From Salvator merianae (Eukaryota > Chordata > Lepidosauria > Squamata > Teiidae): a DNA stretch of 64,000 nucleotides. The translations under genes and the position numbers were made by a program. The first letter of the stretch is position 1. Each line of letters begins with the position of its first letter. The notes beneath the pieces are model-generated. The model did no database searches and was not told where the DNA came from. It saw only the letters and a list, made by a program, of their open reading frames with translations. The stretch lies in contig QVOM02000034.1 of assembly GCA_003586115.2 (NCBI GenBank), forward strand, positions 127,755,936 through 127,819,935, written 5' to 3'. Below are positions 48,108 through 59,460 of the stretch, piece by piece.

Positions 48108-49189
48108 TAAAGACAGAGATGAGGGACAGAATCTGTCTCCTTAACAAGGCGGGGGGGAGGGAAGATTTTCCTTGGTACTACTTTTTGTGCTTTTAACATT
48201 CTTCCCATTCAAACACCATTCTGTTTAAGAAAAAAGTAGGAAATGTCACCCAGTATGAACTAGATTGGACTCACAGCTTCCACCTCACCCCAATCCACTG
48301 CAGGCTAGAATGCCAGATATTCCTTCAGGTGGATGGATGTCTCTTCCAGTTTTGCTGATAAGGAAGCAACAGAGCTAGAAATGTGCTTGAATGGAAGCCT
48401 TGCCTCTCATTCCTCTGAGGAGAGAGAAAGGGAAGAAGGGAGGGAGGAAAGCTTTCCTTCACAAGATCAGCTATGCTGGCTCGCACAGGAACATGCACTT
48501 ATGAAGCTCAGGAGAGCAAGAGAAGCACTTTGACCAATGCCAGAAGAAATGTAGCAATTCACACAAGCAAATGACCCAGTTGGAGAGCAGCAGTTGGAGA
48601 GCAGCAGTAAAATAAAGACTGGATCTTTGCTTTTCCGTCTCTCTCTACACACACAGATACATGTATGTCTGTGAGAAAAAAAATGCCTTATGTGTGAAAA
48701 GAAGCTGACAATCAGGTACTGATCTGAGGAGTGACAAAGCAGTCCTGCCGTAGTTGTGATGTTGCAGAGTTTAAAGGGGCAGGAAAGCAACCCCCTGCCT
48801 ACCGTAGGAAACAAGGCGGGGAAGAGACAATTCTTGCTGTGAAAGTAAACTGCTTTTAAACTGATTTAACTTTCTATAGGAATCCCTCTTTCCTGATTTT
48901 TTTCTTCCTGCTTTGTTTCATTTTGCATCTATTATTAGTGAGAGACTACCTGGTTCTGTAGGGTAATTTAAGAAGTCAAAAAATAACCCAGAAGAAGGTT
49001 ATCACAAATCACTTTTGTTGTTGTTGTCAAAATTAATGTAATTATTTTAAGTACCAAAATGAAATTAAGGCACTGTTACAACATGCATGTGCCAGTCAGG
49101 TATCCTGCTTTAAGACTATACATATTTGACTAAGATGTCAGGAATGTTATGTAATAATTCATTCTACATTTTTACTGTTCCTGCTTCAG

Positions 49190-49300
49190 GGTAGCTACTG
49201 ATCACAATGTTGACAATACTACTGCCATCCTGAGAGAGTGGCTGAAGAATGTACAAAAATTGTATCACTATGTGGAATGGAGGCCAATGGAAAATCCTCA
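49190..49300 (+). CDS. COLGALT2: COLGALT2 coding exon 2
   Basis: This 111-nt exon encodes about residues 90-127 of the galactosyltransferase. A TGCTTCAG acceptor and GTAAGT donor bound it. Its first G completes the Trp codon opened in exon 1, giving W-V-A-T-D-H-N, a conserved family motif in the nucleotide-sugar-binding N-terminal domain. The translation goes on with [20 protein letters not shown] and then Y-V-E-W-R-P-M. N-T-T is a possible N-glycosylation site. The exon ends after CA of a Gln codon (phase 2). It closely follows the human COLGALT2 sequence from memory. Confidence 0.95.
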
Positions 49301-50590
49301 GTAAGTATTTCAGTGATAGAAATTTGTAGTATTATCTAATTAAGCAGCATACTGCACTGATCCATGATTATGTTTCATGTGTTCGAAACAGGGAAAAACT
49401 ACAGAGTTTCATTAATCAAGACATAGGTATTTGTAAGCGACTGAATTCTGTTGGTAAAACTTTTCTTCCCTAGCATTGCCATTGTTTAGAAAAGAAGGGG
49501 GAATGAATCATTATGGAACTTTTTAGCCAATTTGGCAGGATGAGCACTGGGCAGCCCCTCTAGAACACCTCTTCCACATTGTGAGCAGCTGCACCGGGAG
49601 GCCATGGCACTTATAGAATGCCATGTCTGTATGGGACTAGGCGCTGGATGGGCCTTGGCAAGAAAATGGTGCTGAGTTCACTTTAAGCATTCACTGGAGT
49701 AGACAGCCCCAGGCTTTTGCTCTGCAGGTGCCTGGTCTGGTCTACTGTGCATGGAGCCCAGTACCATTTCATTGGGTTCCTGGAAACAGTCCCAGATATG
49801 GGCACCCAGTAAAAACTTCCCAGCCTCTGTAGTTGGACTGAGCTGGGCTACACAAACATGGATGATGCTTGCTGTGGGCTGTGGGCTGTGGGCTGTTGCT
49901 GCAGTCTTGGCCTGGAACACTTGATCTTAGCCAAAACTAGCCTTTCATGGAAATAATTTTTGTCCACTGTGATAGAGGGTTCATTTTGTCAAGTTATAAG
50001 GGATTGCTGGTTTAGGTAAATGTGCATATGGTACAAAATGTCCTCACATGACAATCAGAATTAAAAAGCTTTACCTGATCAGGGCTGTCAAGAAGAAGGT
50101 TATGAGTGAAGAAAAGTTCTGGGAGAGGAGGAGTTGGTTCTTGGAAGAAAGAGTGTTAGGACAGAGAACAGAATTCCCTGTGTTTGTTAGCAAGTAAGTA
50201 ATCATCTCAGGCTATCATTCTGCAAAGCTCATGGTGAGAGGCACCTAGCGTGTTCAAGGCAGGTGGTCGGAGAGTGGATGTAGCAATGTACCCACATGGC
50301 GGTCAGCCTCGACGCCAGATAAAAGAAGAAGACCCTAAAAAAGTTTAGATAGTGGCAGAGTACAATATTATAGTGGATAGATATAAATTATCAAGTGCCA
50401 TATGGTGAGTGATTACACCAGTTAGGATGGACAATCATGGGAGATGTAATAAATAGGGTTTGATAAACAATAAAGTTACCCTATGGGCTTTCTGTTGTCA
50501 GTTATATCTTGTTATATTCAATAAGACAAGATGTCATCTTACTCTAATTTAGCAGATTCCACTTCCAACCTTCTGATTCACTCAAAAGTT

Positions 50591-50694
50591 AGACTGTGAT
50601 CACACGTAACAAAAAAAGGTACCTCAGAGACAGTAGTGTGTGGTCCTTATTTCTAGCCCACCTTCTCTAGTCACTGACATGTGAACTGTGCCTC
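50591..50694. mobile_element. Inverted-repeat element, TGATCACATG family (short copy)
   Basis: AGACTGTGATCACACGTAAC at the left and ACATGTGAACTGTGCC at the right are short inverted ends of the family at 15394, 19079 and 34836. The interior CTCAGAGACAGTAGTGTGTGG also matches them. Confidence 0.5.
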
Positions 50695-50872
50695 CACAAA
50701 ATCATCTCTAAGCTGGCATCTATTGGAACTGGTGGGACCGAAATCAAAACAGCTAAAAAGAAGAGAAAACAACACGTTAATTAAAAATAATGGTTGGCAA
50801 AACTGAGCTGTGCGCATATTAGCCAACTGAGAAATGTAGCACAAATGAGGAAGAAGGGAAGAGTGAATTCAA

Positions 50873-51281
50873 GGTGTCTTTTCACTCTTACCTGTAAAAT
50901 GGTTTAGCGAGAGGTCTAGACACCTTTTGGGACTTTCTCTTCTGCACTCTGGTACAGAAAAGAGAGGCTATGCCCTTTGTAGGCTGTGCCCTACTATTCC
51001 AGTTCCCTGTTCCAATTTAGCAGGGAACCTATTTCGGCAGTGCACGAAATTGTACTGCTGAAATGGATCCCTCTGGTGCTCTGAAACCAGGATGGTTAGT
51101 TCCTGACCATTGGAGCCCTTGCAACAGGCTCCTAAGAGCTGGCACTTCGGCTGTCGTGGAACAACCATATGAAGTGTGGTTGGCCTTGTTCCGGGACAGC
51201 TAGAGTGCTCCAACTGGGAACTGATCCAGTAGGAACATTTCCAGCTAGAGTGGTCTGGCCTGACTAAACGTGGAAACAGCC
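50873..51281. mobile_element. Inverted-repeat DNA element, CACTTACC family
   Basis: The left end, GGTGTCTTTTCACTCTTACC, is related to the left end of the element at 57920, and both are followed by AATGGTTTA. The right end, GTGGAAACAGCC, is a weak inverse. The interior is non-coding; an open frame across it is not conserved-looking. Confidence 0.5.
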
Positions 51282-51578
51282 AAAATCTGAGCTCCTCAGC
51301 ATGTAGGGGCATTGTCAATTTTGTCCTCATATGCTAGCTTTGGTTTCATGAAATCATTGTGTTATGCAGATCATGTTAGGGGAAGCAGAATTAATTGCCA
51401 ATTCCTTTAATTGTCAGCCTTCTGTTGCTGGTAATGATTTTTAGAATGTAGTTTCAAATAACTCGTTCTTGCATTTTACAGTACAAGACATTTAGCCGTC
51501 GTATAAAAGCAAAACCATGCTGTATAAAACTGTTCCATGAGAGACAGCATTATATACGTATAATTCCTAACTCATCTC

Positions 51579-51628
51579 TGTGTGTGTGTGTGTGTGTGTG
51601 TGTGTCAGAGAGAGAGAGAGAGAGAGAT
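51579..51628. repeat. (TG)n(AG)n compound microsatellite
   Basis: About 26 bp of TG units followed, after TC, by about 21 bp of AG units. Confidence 0.95.
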
Positions 51629-52887
51629 GTGATGCTCTGTTTGTCCAGAGCCTACTAGAAGACGTGCTTGCAGGCTCCAAATTGGAAAGGGAACAAATTG
51701 GAAATTTTTGAACTGGAGGGAAAGAAGGTGAATATTTACAGGTTGAAATAAGGACTTTGGAACCTGGGGAGAAGGGAAATCTGGTTTGGAGGCTGTGGGT
51801 CTTGGAGAAGAGAAGGGGAGAACAAAGGTAGATGTGAAGGTTCAAGCTACCTTGCTTCACAACAGGTTTAGCACCCAGTCTTTCATATTTTTAACTTGGT
51901 TTTCTTCTAACTGATTTTAATGATTGTTTCCCTCAAGTGAGACTTAAAATTAGACAAGATGTTCCAAAGAGGCACCTACTTCCACAAAGACCCAGTATCT
52001 GTTTGTGAAAAATTAGGAGCTGCGAGGCTAATTTTATTTTTTAGAAGGGTGCTCTGCGCGTGCGTGCGTGCACATGTGTGTGTATGTGTCACTCAGGGAG
52101 CTTCTTGAGTGGGGATTTGAACCTAAGACTATTTTCTTCAACCATAAAGGCTTTCAAATTTTATAGTACTTGCTTCCTGTACTCCTGTGAGCTGTATATA
52201 TGGTCCAGTACTAAGTAACTGATCAGCTTTTTTGTTCATATGCTGTAGGAGGAAACATGCTTATAATTTTGGAAATACAATGCAAGCAATACTGTAGTAG
52301 TAGTTTGTTTCCTAAAAAAACAGCAACAGAGAAATCTAGTTCGGCATCTTGCTTCTAACAATAAGTGGCTGTCTGTTTTCAGGGGCATATAATCTTTGTG
52401 CCTGCAAGCTTTGTTTGTTTTGGCTAAAACATCTATCACTAACAAATTTATCCCACATAAAACTTTCTGAAGTCATTTAAAGTTAGATATGTTCATCTCC
52501 ACAGCCTGGGACAGTAAACTCCGTAGCAAGTTGATTTGTATAAGTGCCATTTGCCAAGCTGAGAAGTTTAGGCATAGGAGTAAAAAAGTTGTTTGTTTTT
52601 TAATAGAGTTCCTTTTTATGCATGGCACACGTGTTGGGCAGGAAAAGCTCTGATGATGTGTGTTCCATTAAGTACACATCCATAAATAAGTTAGAAAAAG
52701 TTTTCTTTGCTCAGGGCCTTCCTAAATTTTTGTTTTCCCTTTTGGAGGCACGTAAGGTGACACTTTTTTATATCCCCTTTTCCAGTTGCATTACTGAAGT
52801 CTAGAAATAAATATTACAGACTAGACCTCCAGAAGTCACGGTGTGTAACATGGCAAGAATGCTGTAACTTATTTTTTTGTTTTGTAG

Positions 52888-53005
52888 ATCTTACTCTGAG
52901 GAAATTGGGCCCAAACATTGGCCAAACTCCAGGTTTACCCATGTGATGAAGCTGAGGCAGGCTGCTCTGCGAACTGCCAGAGACAAATGGTCTGATTACA
53001 TCATG
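52888..53005 (+). CDS. COLGALT2: COLGALT2 coding exon 3
   Basis: This 118-nt exon encodes about residues 127-166. Its acceptor is TTTTGTAG, and its donor, ATG/GTAAAA, is weaker than consensus. The first base completes Gln-127. Then follow [20 protein letters not shown] and [19 protein letters not shown], the second conserved block of collagen galactosyltransferases, which leads into the catalytic D-x-D motif in exon 4. The exon ends on a codon boundary (phase 0). A TTCC microsatellite starts 26 bases after the exon. Confidence 0.95.
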
Positions 53006-53030
53006 GTAAAAAACCTGAATACTTAAACAT

Positions 53031-53088
53031 TTCCTTCCTTCCTTCCTTCCTTCCTTCCTTCCTTCCTTCCTTCCTTCCTTCCTTCCTT
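53031..53088. repeat. (TTCC)14 microsatellite
   Basis: A pure 58-bp TTCC tract starts 26 bases beyond the exon 3 boundary. Confidence 0.97.
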
Positions 53089-53139
53089 GTGTACAGAGTA
53101 GTTTTAAACCCTATTTGAAATAACCCTAGAATGTCACTG

Positions 53140-53395
53140 AACATAAGAACATAAGAGGAGCCCTGCGGATCAGGCCATAGCCCATCTACTCCAGCATCCT
53201 GTCACACACAGTGGCCCACCGATTACTTCTGGATGTTCTCAAACAGAAGACAAATTCTCAGCTCCCTGAAAATGGTCTTTAGAGGAATCTTGCCTGTCTC
53301 TCCTACCTGGAGTCAGTACCTAGGCAGCATCCATTCTAGTAGCCATTGATACACCTGACCTCCATGAATTTGTGTAATTCTTTATCAAATCACTT
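53140..53395 (-). mobile_element. CR1-type LINE 3' fragment (copy D)
   Basis: AACATAAGAACATAAGAGGA carries two units of the octamer tail. It is followed by the shared 3' UTR sequence, including CTAGTAGCCATTGATACACC. Confidence 0.8.
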
Positions 53396-54293
53396 AGACA
53401 GACACTGACTTGTCTAATCACCAGAGAGCCTAATTTTACTGCAGGCAATAATGTATTTCTAGGCTCCTGAGAGGAGTATTTGATAGTACATCTGCTGACC
53501 GTTAAAGCACTATGCCCACAAATATCAAAATCAATACTGTCTGCCTTGTATTCTTGGGCACTTCAATAATTACCGCAGTGTTTGATAAGATGAATAAAAA
53601 ATGCAACAATAAACTTGTCCGGTAAGTCAAGCTGAGAGGCATCAACTGATTTGCACTCACCTAGCTGAATAAATAAATACTATCATTGCAACACAAAGAT
53701 CACACAGTGCTGACCTATACCTGCCTCTCAGTTTTCCGCTTCTCAAGCACAATACCACGTATTCTTGCCTGTTTTTTGTTTTTCGGGGTTTTTTTTGTGA
53801 CCAGTTCCAAATATGCAAAAGCTCTGTATATTAAATTACTGGAAAACACAATCAATTTTCTCTAGTTAGAATTGTAGTCCACCAATATCTGGAAAGCAAC
53901 AGGCTCTCCATCCCTGGTTTAGTGGCTTAACTGGAACCATTTTGCTGGTTCTTCAGTAAAACTACTTGGAGACAACTGCTCTTGTTAACAAAACTAGCTT
54001 AATTTCAATTCAGTAGTGAGAAAGCTGCTAAATAGCATTATTTTTGGTGTGTGCAAATTAAGCATCCTCCAGATGGTGGGAGGAAAGTTGGATATAAAGG
54101 GGAGGCAAGTTTTCCCCCTTGCCTTGGCCTGCCATTCAGGTACAGGGCTCTGCTGTCATGCATTCAACCTACTGGCTATCTAATGAAGTTGTTTGGCATA
54201 GTACTGGAAGGAATTTCTCGGAGTTTGCTGCATGCTCTATGCCTTTCTTCTGTTGTTTCTTGCATGTGCAGTGAGCTTCTGGAAGTGTTGAAT

Positions 54294-54624
54294 GACCAGT
54301 TTGGCCTTGTGGTTAGCGTGTAAGACTGAACTCTCCCAGTTTGGGTCTGCACTCTGCATGAAGCCAGCTGGGTGACCTTGGGCTCATCACAGTTCTGTTC
54401 TGAGTTCTCACAACCCCACCTACCTCACAAGGTGTCTGTTGCGGAGAGAAGAACAGAAGGTTTGTCAGCCGCTTTGAGTCCCCTCAGGGTGAGAAAAGCG
54501 GGGTACAAAAACCTACTCCTCCTCCTCTTCTTCTTCTTCTTCTTCTTCTTCTTCTTCTTCTTCTTCTTCTTCTTCTTCTTCTTCTTCTTCTTCTTCGTCT
54601 TCTTCTTCTTCTTCTTCTTCTTCC
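54294..54624 (+). mobile_element. tRNA-derived SINE with long TTC tail
   Basis: This plus-strand copy of the SINE at 8805-9097 has the head TTGGCCTTGTGGTTAGCGTG, the body GGGTGACCTTGGGCTCATCA and AGCCGCTTTGAGTCCC. It then runs into CTCCTCCTC and about 100 bp of TTC. It lacks roughly 17 bp after the A-box region compared with the other copy. Confidence 0.85.
54518..54624. repeat. (CTT)n microsatellite, SINE tail
   Basis: About 100 bp of CTT units with CTC units at the start and one CGT interruption near 54597, 305 bp before exon 4. Confidence 0.97.
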
Positions 54625-54929
54625 CTGCAGCATAAGTGGCTGATCAGCTGTAACAGCAGCTCAGCTGTGATGCTGGCAAGGTGCTGGCATTTTTGTAGCG
54701 TTCGGAAGGTCCCTTCATCATTTGAAAGTTAACGTATGTCTGCTGTTGGCTTTGCTAAAAAACACTTTGGTCAGCTTAATATTGCACAGTTTGTGGTGCA
54801 AATTTCCCATGTTTTGATGTCGCTATATTATAAAGCGCTGATGGTGGGTACCACTCCCAACCCAACTCTTCTTTGTGTAGATCCTTAATGCCAGACATAC
54901 ATGCTTTGGACTTTGTCCTGTTTTTCTAG

Positions 54930-55064
54930 TTCATAGATGCTGATAATTTTCTAACAAACCCAGAAGTGCTGAATCTCATGATAGCAGAGAATAAGACCAT
55001 TGTGGCACCGATGCTTGAATCTCGGTCTCTCTACTCTAACTTTTGGTGTGGAATGACACCTCAG
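54930..55064 (+). CDS. COLGALT2: COLGALT2 coding exon 4 (D-x-D motif)
   Basis: This 135-nt exon, exactly 45 codons, encodes about residues 167-211. It is bounded by TTTTTCTAG and GTGAGT. It opens with F-I-D-A-D-N-F-L: D169-A-D171 is the D-x-D motif that in GT-A type glycosyltransferases binds the metal and UDP-sugar. Then come [20 protein letters not shown] and [11 protein letters not shown], which are nearly invariant in the family. N-K-T is a possible N-glycosylation site. Both flanking introns are phase 0. Confidence 0.96.
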
Positions 55065-56884
55065 GTGAGTGATGGCATTTTATCATGAAAGATGTACTGT
55101 TGTCAATGAGCAAGTAAAATAGATATGTAACCCACGTGTCATGTGCATTCGATATGTACTGAGTTGCTAGTCACAGGGCAGAGAGATGTTAACAGCTAAA
55201 AATCCCTGTGAAAACTTACTGAATATTTTTTCCAGTTCCTGAATGCCCATGATGTTTCATGAGGACTAGAAGTCCATCTAAAGGTGCCATGAGAAGTAGT
55301 AATCATTGGTGCTAGCTACATTTGCAGACTTCCACAGTCATCCTTGTAGTTCCTTTATGGCGAAATTAACCTATTCATTGTTTCAGTTTATTGATTAGTC
55401 CAAGGACCATATCAAATTTATACATAAGAACCTATTCATTGTTTTGTTTGAGAAATGTGGACAGTGAATGGAAAAAATATCCTGCAGTCTTCCTTGTGAC
55501 ACAAAGTAGCACTGAAGCAGCACTCTTGATGTTTCTTAGTTTCTTTGCACTGGGCTTCTTTTTAGTGATTTCACCCTGCTCTCCATTTCTTTCCCTTCTG
55601 GGGATTAATTGTTGGCTGACTGGCTAAGATCCTTGTGCAGCTGGAGAAGCAGCACTGCAGTGGTTTTCTGGACATGGAGCAATCCAAATTCCTTGCTGTT
55701 CAGGATGTGTGACTTGTCAACTTTTGCTTTCAGACATTTTGGGGGTAGATTCTGGCAACTGTTAGCAGATCCTACCAAAGGCAACAAAACAGTGTGCATC
55801 CCTTTATTCACCAGAGGACTTTCAGCTCAGCCCTTTTAATGACTCAGTGTTTGGAATGACCATCAGTTCCAACTGTTTGTGTCATGGTGTTCTTGGCAGT
55901 TAGTTGAGAAGTTATATTTTAGGATGGGCTCTTAGGCAATTGTTTCTGCCTCAGAAAAGGCGAGTAGCATGGTTTATTCAAAAATATTTGCTTGTGTATG
56001 CCACTTTAAAGTTGTTCAGACAGGCATAATGTTTAACAGGCCTAAGATGACACAGCATTTCCAGTCCCCCTGCTCTGCCAGTCAGTGCTGGGAGAAATTC
56101 CTAGGACCTTTAAAAAAAATCTTCAGCTCCTTCTTGAGTAATAAGTTTTCCAATTTCATTTCTCTTATACTTTTGCTGGATCTTGAATGCTGCTGTTTTT
56201 GGCAAATAGGGTCCAGTCCATTTGTCATAAACCATGACAAGAACAGATGGTAGATGGCATTTTGGATGGGTTCATACACTTCCTTAAGAATCACTTTTTC
56301 TAAAAAGGTGCTTTTAGATCCAGCTTTGTATTTGGGAGCCCAGGCAGCCTCAGACACACAGCACATCCTTTGCCAGCTTAGGCTGATGCATCACCTGACA
56401 GAGACAAGAGATCAGCCTGGCCTGTGGTTATTTTGCTCCAGGGACTTGTCCTTTGAAACTTAGGAAAGCTTTGTGTGCAGAGCTATATTTTTCTTTGAAG
56501 TTGCTTCACAGATTAACAATACTGTGAGGTAGTTGTTATTAGTTGGATCAAGTCTTTTATTATAGACCTTCCCATGTTTTGAATGTGCTAATCAGAATGC
56601 TAGATCTATGGGGGTTTTCAGTGCCAGGTGACAAAATTTTATTTACTAGCAGTTGCAGCATCCATTAGTCTTAAATTGCTCACTGTTGTGGGTTAGCATT
56701 TTTAAATATCTTAATTTTACCTTGATATGCCTGTTTTTGTACAATATTTCTCTAAACTGCTGGGGGTGGGGGTTGGTTAGTATATTTCTGAATGGTATAT
56801 AAATGTGTGACAGTAATAACATGTACTATATAATTTCATCTCCAGATCCAGCTCAGATTCTGGGATTTTTGTTCCTTCTTCTAG
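55065..56884 (+). other. COLGALT2: COLGALT2 intron 4
   Basis: This 1.8-kb phase-0 intron shows no transposon I recognise and no microsatellite. Open frames on both strands are short and overlap one another without splice or start context. Confidence 0.85.
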
Positions 56885-57089
56885 GGCTACTATAAGAGAA
56901 CACCAGACTATTCCCTCATCAGGGAATGGAAGAGGACTGGTTGCTTTGCAGTTCCAATGGTTCACTCCACGTTCTTAATTGACCTGAGAAAAGAAGCATC
57001 AGATAAACTGATGTTTTATCCCCCACATCAGGACTATACTTGGACCTTTGATGACATCATTGTTTTTGCCTTCTCAAGTCGACAAGCGG
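56885..57089 (+). CDS. COLGALT2: COLGALT2 coding exon 5 (last in window)
   Basis: This 205-nt exon encodes about residues 212-279 and leaves one base of a Gly codon at its GTAGGT donor (phase 1). The acceptor is TTCTTCTAG. The translation includes [20 protein letters not shown], then [20 protein letters not shown] and [20 protein letters not shown]. Lysine/glutamate positions in KEASDKL and the [10 protein letters not shown] spelling fit COLGALT2 better than the paralogue COLGALT1, as I recall them, and the TSEN15 neighbour supports this. The next exon, expected to begin I-Q-M-Y-x-C-N, was not found before the window ends. Confidence 0.96.
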
Positions 57090-57919
57090 GTAGGTTTTGT
57101 GAGCAAACCATGGTTTATTTACGTTTTAAATTTGAATGACCCCCCCCCCAATGTTTTAACACTGAATCCCCATATTGCTTGTTTCTCCTCCCACAAAAAA
57201 TAGTCACTTCTAATAGTAGGATGGTTGAAGGGAGTCTGCTGACATTAGAAGTGGTTAGCTTTAGATAGAGCAGTAACAGAAGGACCGAAGCAGGAAAGCA
57301 AACCCTTGCTCATTGTTGTTTGTGTTTAACCATTCCACTGTTATCCTGATGTTGCATCAATGGATATAATTTGGTGCAAGCCATTATCTCATTTTTCATA
57401 ACCTTTAAGATCATTAGGAAGTCAAAGATCATTAGGAAGTCAGAAGGTAAAGTGCTATTCCAGAAACCATTGCCCACCAGGTTTCTCATTGACAGAAATA
57501 AGAGTATACATATTGGGGCATCAAGCTACCTTAGGCAAAGTGACTGGTAATCTGTCTGTTGAAGTTTCCTTTACCCCATTGATCCCCTCCCTACTTCATA
57601 GACAACAGTAGTGTGACAAAAGTACAAAAAGAGTCCAGATTCCCTGTGAGTGTACATTGTTCCTCTGTGCTTGTTTCTGCATTACTCTTATGTGTGTTCA
57701 GTTACCACGTGCTGCTTCACCATTAAAGATCATTGACTGAAGTTACAGCTTTCCTTGGAAGACTGAAGGGACCCCCTGAAACCACTGTGAAGCCAAGAAC
57801 TTGGATTTGCATGTGACAAGCCCAGATAGAGGAACACTTCCTTGCAGCTTTTGAATTAGCAGCTTGGGAGGTGTCACCACTTGGCATTTAAAGTTAGGAT
57901 TTAAAGGATTAGACATCTT

Positions 57920-58399
57920 GGACATTTTCGCACTTACCATAGTGGAATGGTTTAATTAGCAGGCTTCAGGCCAGTGAAAATGGAGTCTGTTGAGTGCTAT
58001 ACGCACTTGCCAGCAATGGAAATGACTCCAGCTGACCAGCAGAGAGACTAGTGTGAATGGGAATCCACTAGGCAGGAAATGATGTCACAAATCATAGAGG
58101 CATGAATACAAACATAGAGCTAGTAATCCGAAACATGGAGCTACTACTTCAAAGTTAGAGCAGCTCCTTTCAGAGCTGTCTTTGAAGTGGCAGCCAGACT
58201 GTGAAGCTGAAATGGCAAACTAGGTTGCAAAGTGTCGGATGCTGCCTGCGCAGCCCCTCCTCACTGCCATTTCAAACCAGGAAGCAGTGCGAATGCACTT
58301 CCCCCGATCTGCGCTTGATTGTGCAGGTTGGAATCAGCCTGTTAGCAAGTGCAGATGCACTTGTTTATCAAGTTCTTCTCGCTAAGTGCAAAAATGGCC
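57920..58399. mobile_element. Inverted-repeat DNA element, CACTTACC family
   Basis: GGACATTTTCGCACTTACC at the left and GCTAAGTGCAAAAATGGCC at the right match as inverted repeats at 16 of 19 positions. CTT flanks both sides, which could be a 3-bp target duplication or chance. The 480-bp interior is non-coding. Related left ends occur at 50873 and near 9963. Confidence 0.65.
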
Positions 58400-58438
58400 C
58401 TTGTGTGGCTTGTGCACAGAGGCCTGTTCAGAGGATCA

Positions 58439-59080
58439 TGTTATGAGTGCGTCGGATTCTGAGGATGAGGGTGGTGTTCAGCCTGAGAGCTGTGTAGATG
58501 TTGAGCAGGCAGCTCCAGGTGGCACAGAGCCCAGACAGCTTATCACCATCCCAGAGGACGAAGCACAAACATCGGCAGGAGATGTTCTGGAAACATCAGA
58601 GGTTCCTGTAAACATCCCACCTACAGCCATAGAAAGAAGAAGGGCCAAACGCAGGGCTCAGCTGAGCTTGTGTAAGCAATCTAGCAGAAGCTGACCACAC
58701 GCAAGCTCCCACCTGGGAGAAGATGATCCTGCAGTATAAATACAACACAGGGACTGCAGCCCAGGCATGGTCAGCAATTGCTTTCCATTCGTGCGTCCTG
58801 TTACTCTGACCTCCTAGCTTCTAGAACCTTGACCCTTAGTTTGTTTGGACTGTGTTTTGACTTCAGCTTCTCTTAATCCCTGGACTTTGTTTGCTTCGGT
58901 GACTACATCCCTGTTTGAACTTGGACTGGACTTTGACTACGGCTTCTCTTGCTCCTTCGGCTTTGTTTGCTTCTCAACTCCTGCTGCCTTCCTGTTGTGA
59001 CCCAGACTGTTTATAAAAGAACTTCTCTGTTACTGAGGCTTGCCTAGACCTCTGTTTGTCGGCCTGCCTGGGACATAACA
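58439..59080 (+). mobile_element. Solo LTR of an LTR retrotransposon
   Basis: The 642-bp block begins TGTTATG and ends CATAACA, perfect 7-bp inverted termini of the TG...CA type. Flanking pentamers GATCA (58434-58438) and GATCC (59081-59085) match at four of five positions, as expected for an old target duplication. A TATA box (CAGTATAAATAC) lies at about 58732. No retroviral internal genes or second LTR lie nearby, so it is probably a solo LTR left by recombination. Orientation is taken from the TATA box. A 102-residue open frame inside is not a recognisable protein. Confidence 0.8.
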
Positions 59081-59460
59081 GATCCTACCTGAAGATCCAG
59101 GGAAGAAACTCAGGAATCTCTACAGTTAGGTGACTAACTGTGACCCACCTACTGTCTTAGGTCTTGAACTGGCATAAGCAGACCCATGGACAACTAACCA
59201 AAAACATTCAGGAGTTACACAGAGGAAGTAAGGATGAGCAATTCCCCTAAATTATCAGTAACTGTCCTGGGAAGGTGCCCAAAAGCACAGAGGCTTCCAG
59301 ATAGTGGGGATCTTAGCCAATGGATACTAGTGATCACTTGGATAGGGAAGGGTTTTTGGTCAGTTCATTGCCATAGAAAGTAGAAGAGGAAGATTTGTTA
59401 CAGGGTGGTGTAAGCCCACTGAATATATCCACTGCACTTCCATCTTTGTTTGTAACTAAC

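Larger units (their letters stand above)
11434..49189 (+). other. COLGALT2: COLGALT2 intron 1 (37.8 kb)
   Basis: A GTAAGG donor and a pyrimidine-rich TGCTTCAG acceptor bound this phase-2 intron. It carries most of the window's repeats, listed separately. Stretches longer than 300 bases where I recognise no element include 11440-13680, 14310-15390, 15910-19070, 19290-21580, 21970-24680, 24940-27640, 27680-28660, 29200-30660, 32660-34700, 34840-37170, 37810-40100, 43230-45230 and 45900-48020. Some of these probably hold old, decayed transposons. No additional coding exon with convincing splice sites was found. Confidence 0.85.
49301..52887 (+). other. COLGALT2: COLGALT2 intron 2
   Basis: This 3.6-kb phase-2 intron holds a half-element at 50591, an inverted-repeat DNA element at 50873-51281 and a GT/AG microsatellite at 51579. 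The rest (49310-50580, 51640-52880) shows nothing recognisable beyond a GTGC-rich patch near 52058. Confidence 0.85.
53006..54929 (+). other. COLGALT2: COLGALT2 intron 3
   Basis: This 1.9-kb phase-0 intron contains a TTCC microsatellite, a CR1 3' fragment (minus strand) and a SINE with a long TTC tail. The stretch 53400-54290 holds a short piece near 53868-53922 resembling the hAT-like repeats of intron 1, and otherwise nothing recognisable. Confidence 0.9.

Noticed and set aside
47936..48196. Open frame with alternating Arg-Glu residues
   Set aside because: It is the GA microsatellite read as codons.
48578..48609. 16-bp tandem duplication (CAGTTGGAGAGCAG)
   Set aside because: A two-unit slippage product with no visible consequence.
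54294..54370. Possible tRNA gene
   Set aside because: The A-box-like head is followed by a SINE body and microsatellite tail, and no cloverleaf with a proper acceptor stem is seen.
54372..54635. Open frame with a long phenylalanine run
   Set aside because: It is the TTC tail of a SINE read as codons.
57410..57445. 18-bp tandem duplication (AAGATCATTAGGAAGTCA)
   Set aside because: It is real but only two units in an unremarkable intron position, so it is simple replication slippage.
58386..58694. 102-residue acidic open frame in intron 5
   Set aside because: It begins outside and runs into a solo LTR, and has no recognisable domain or splice context.
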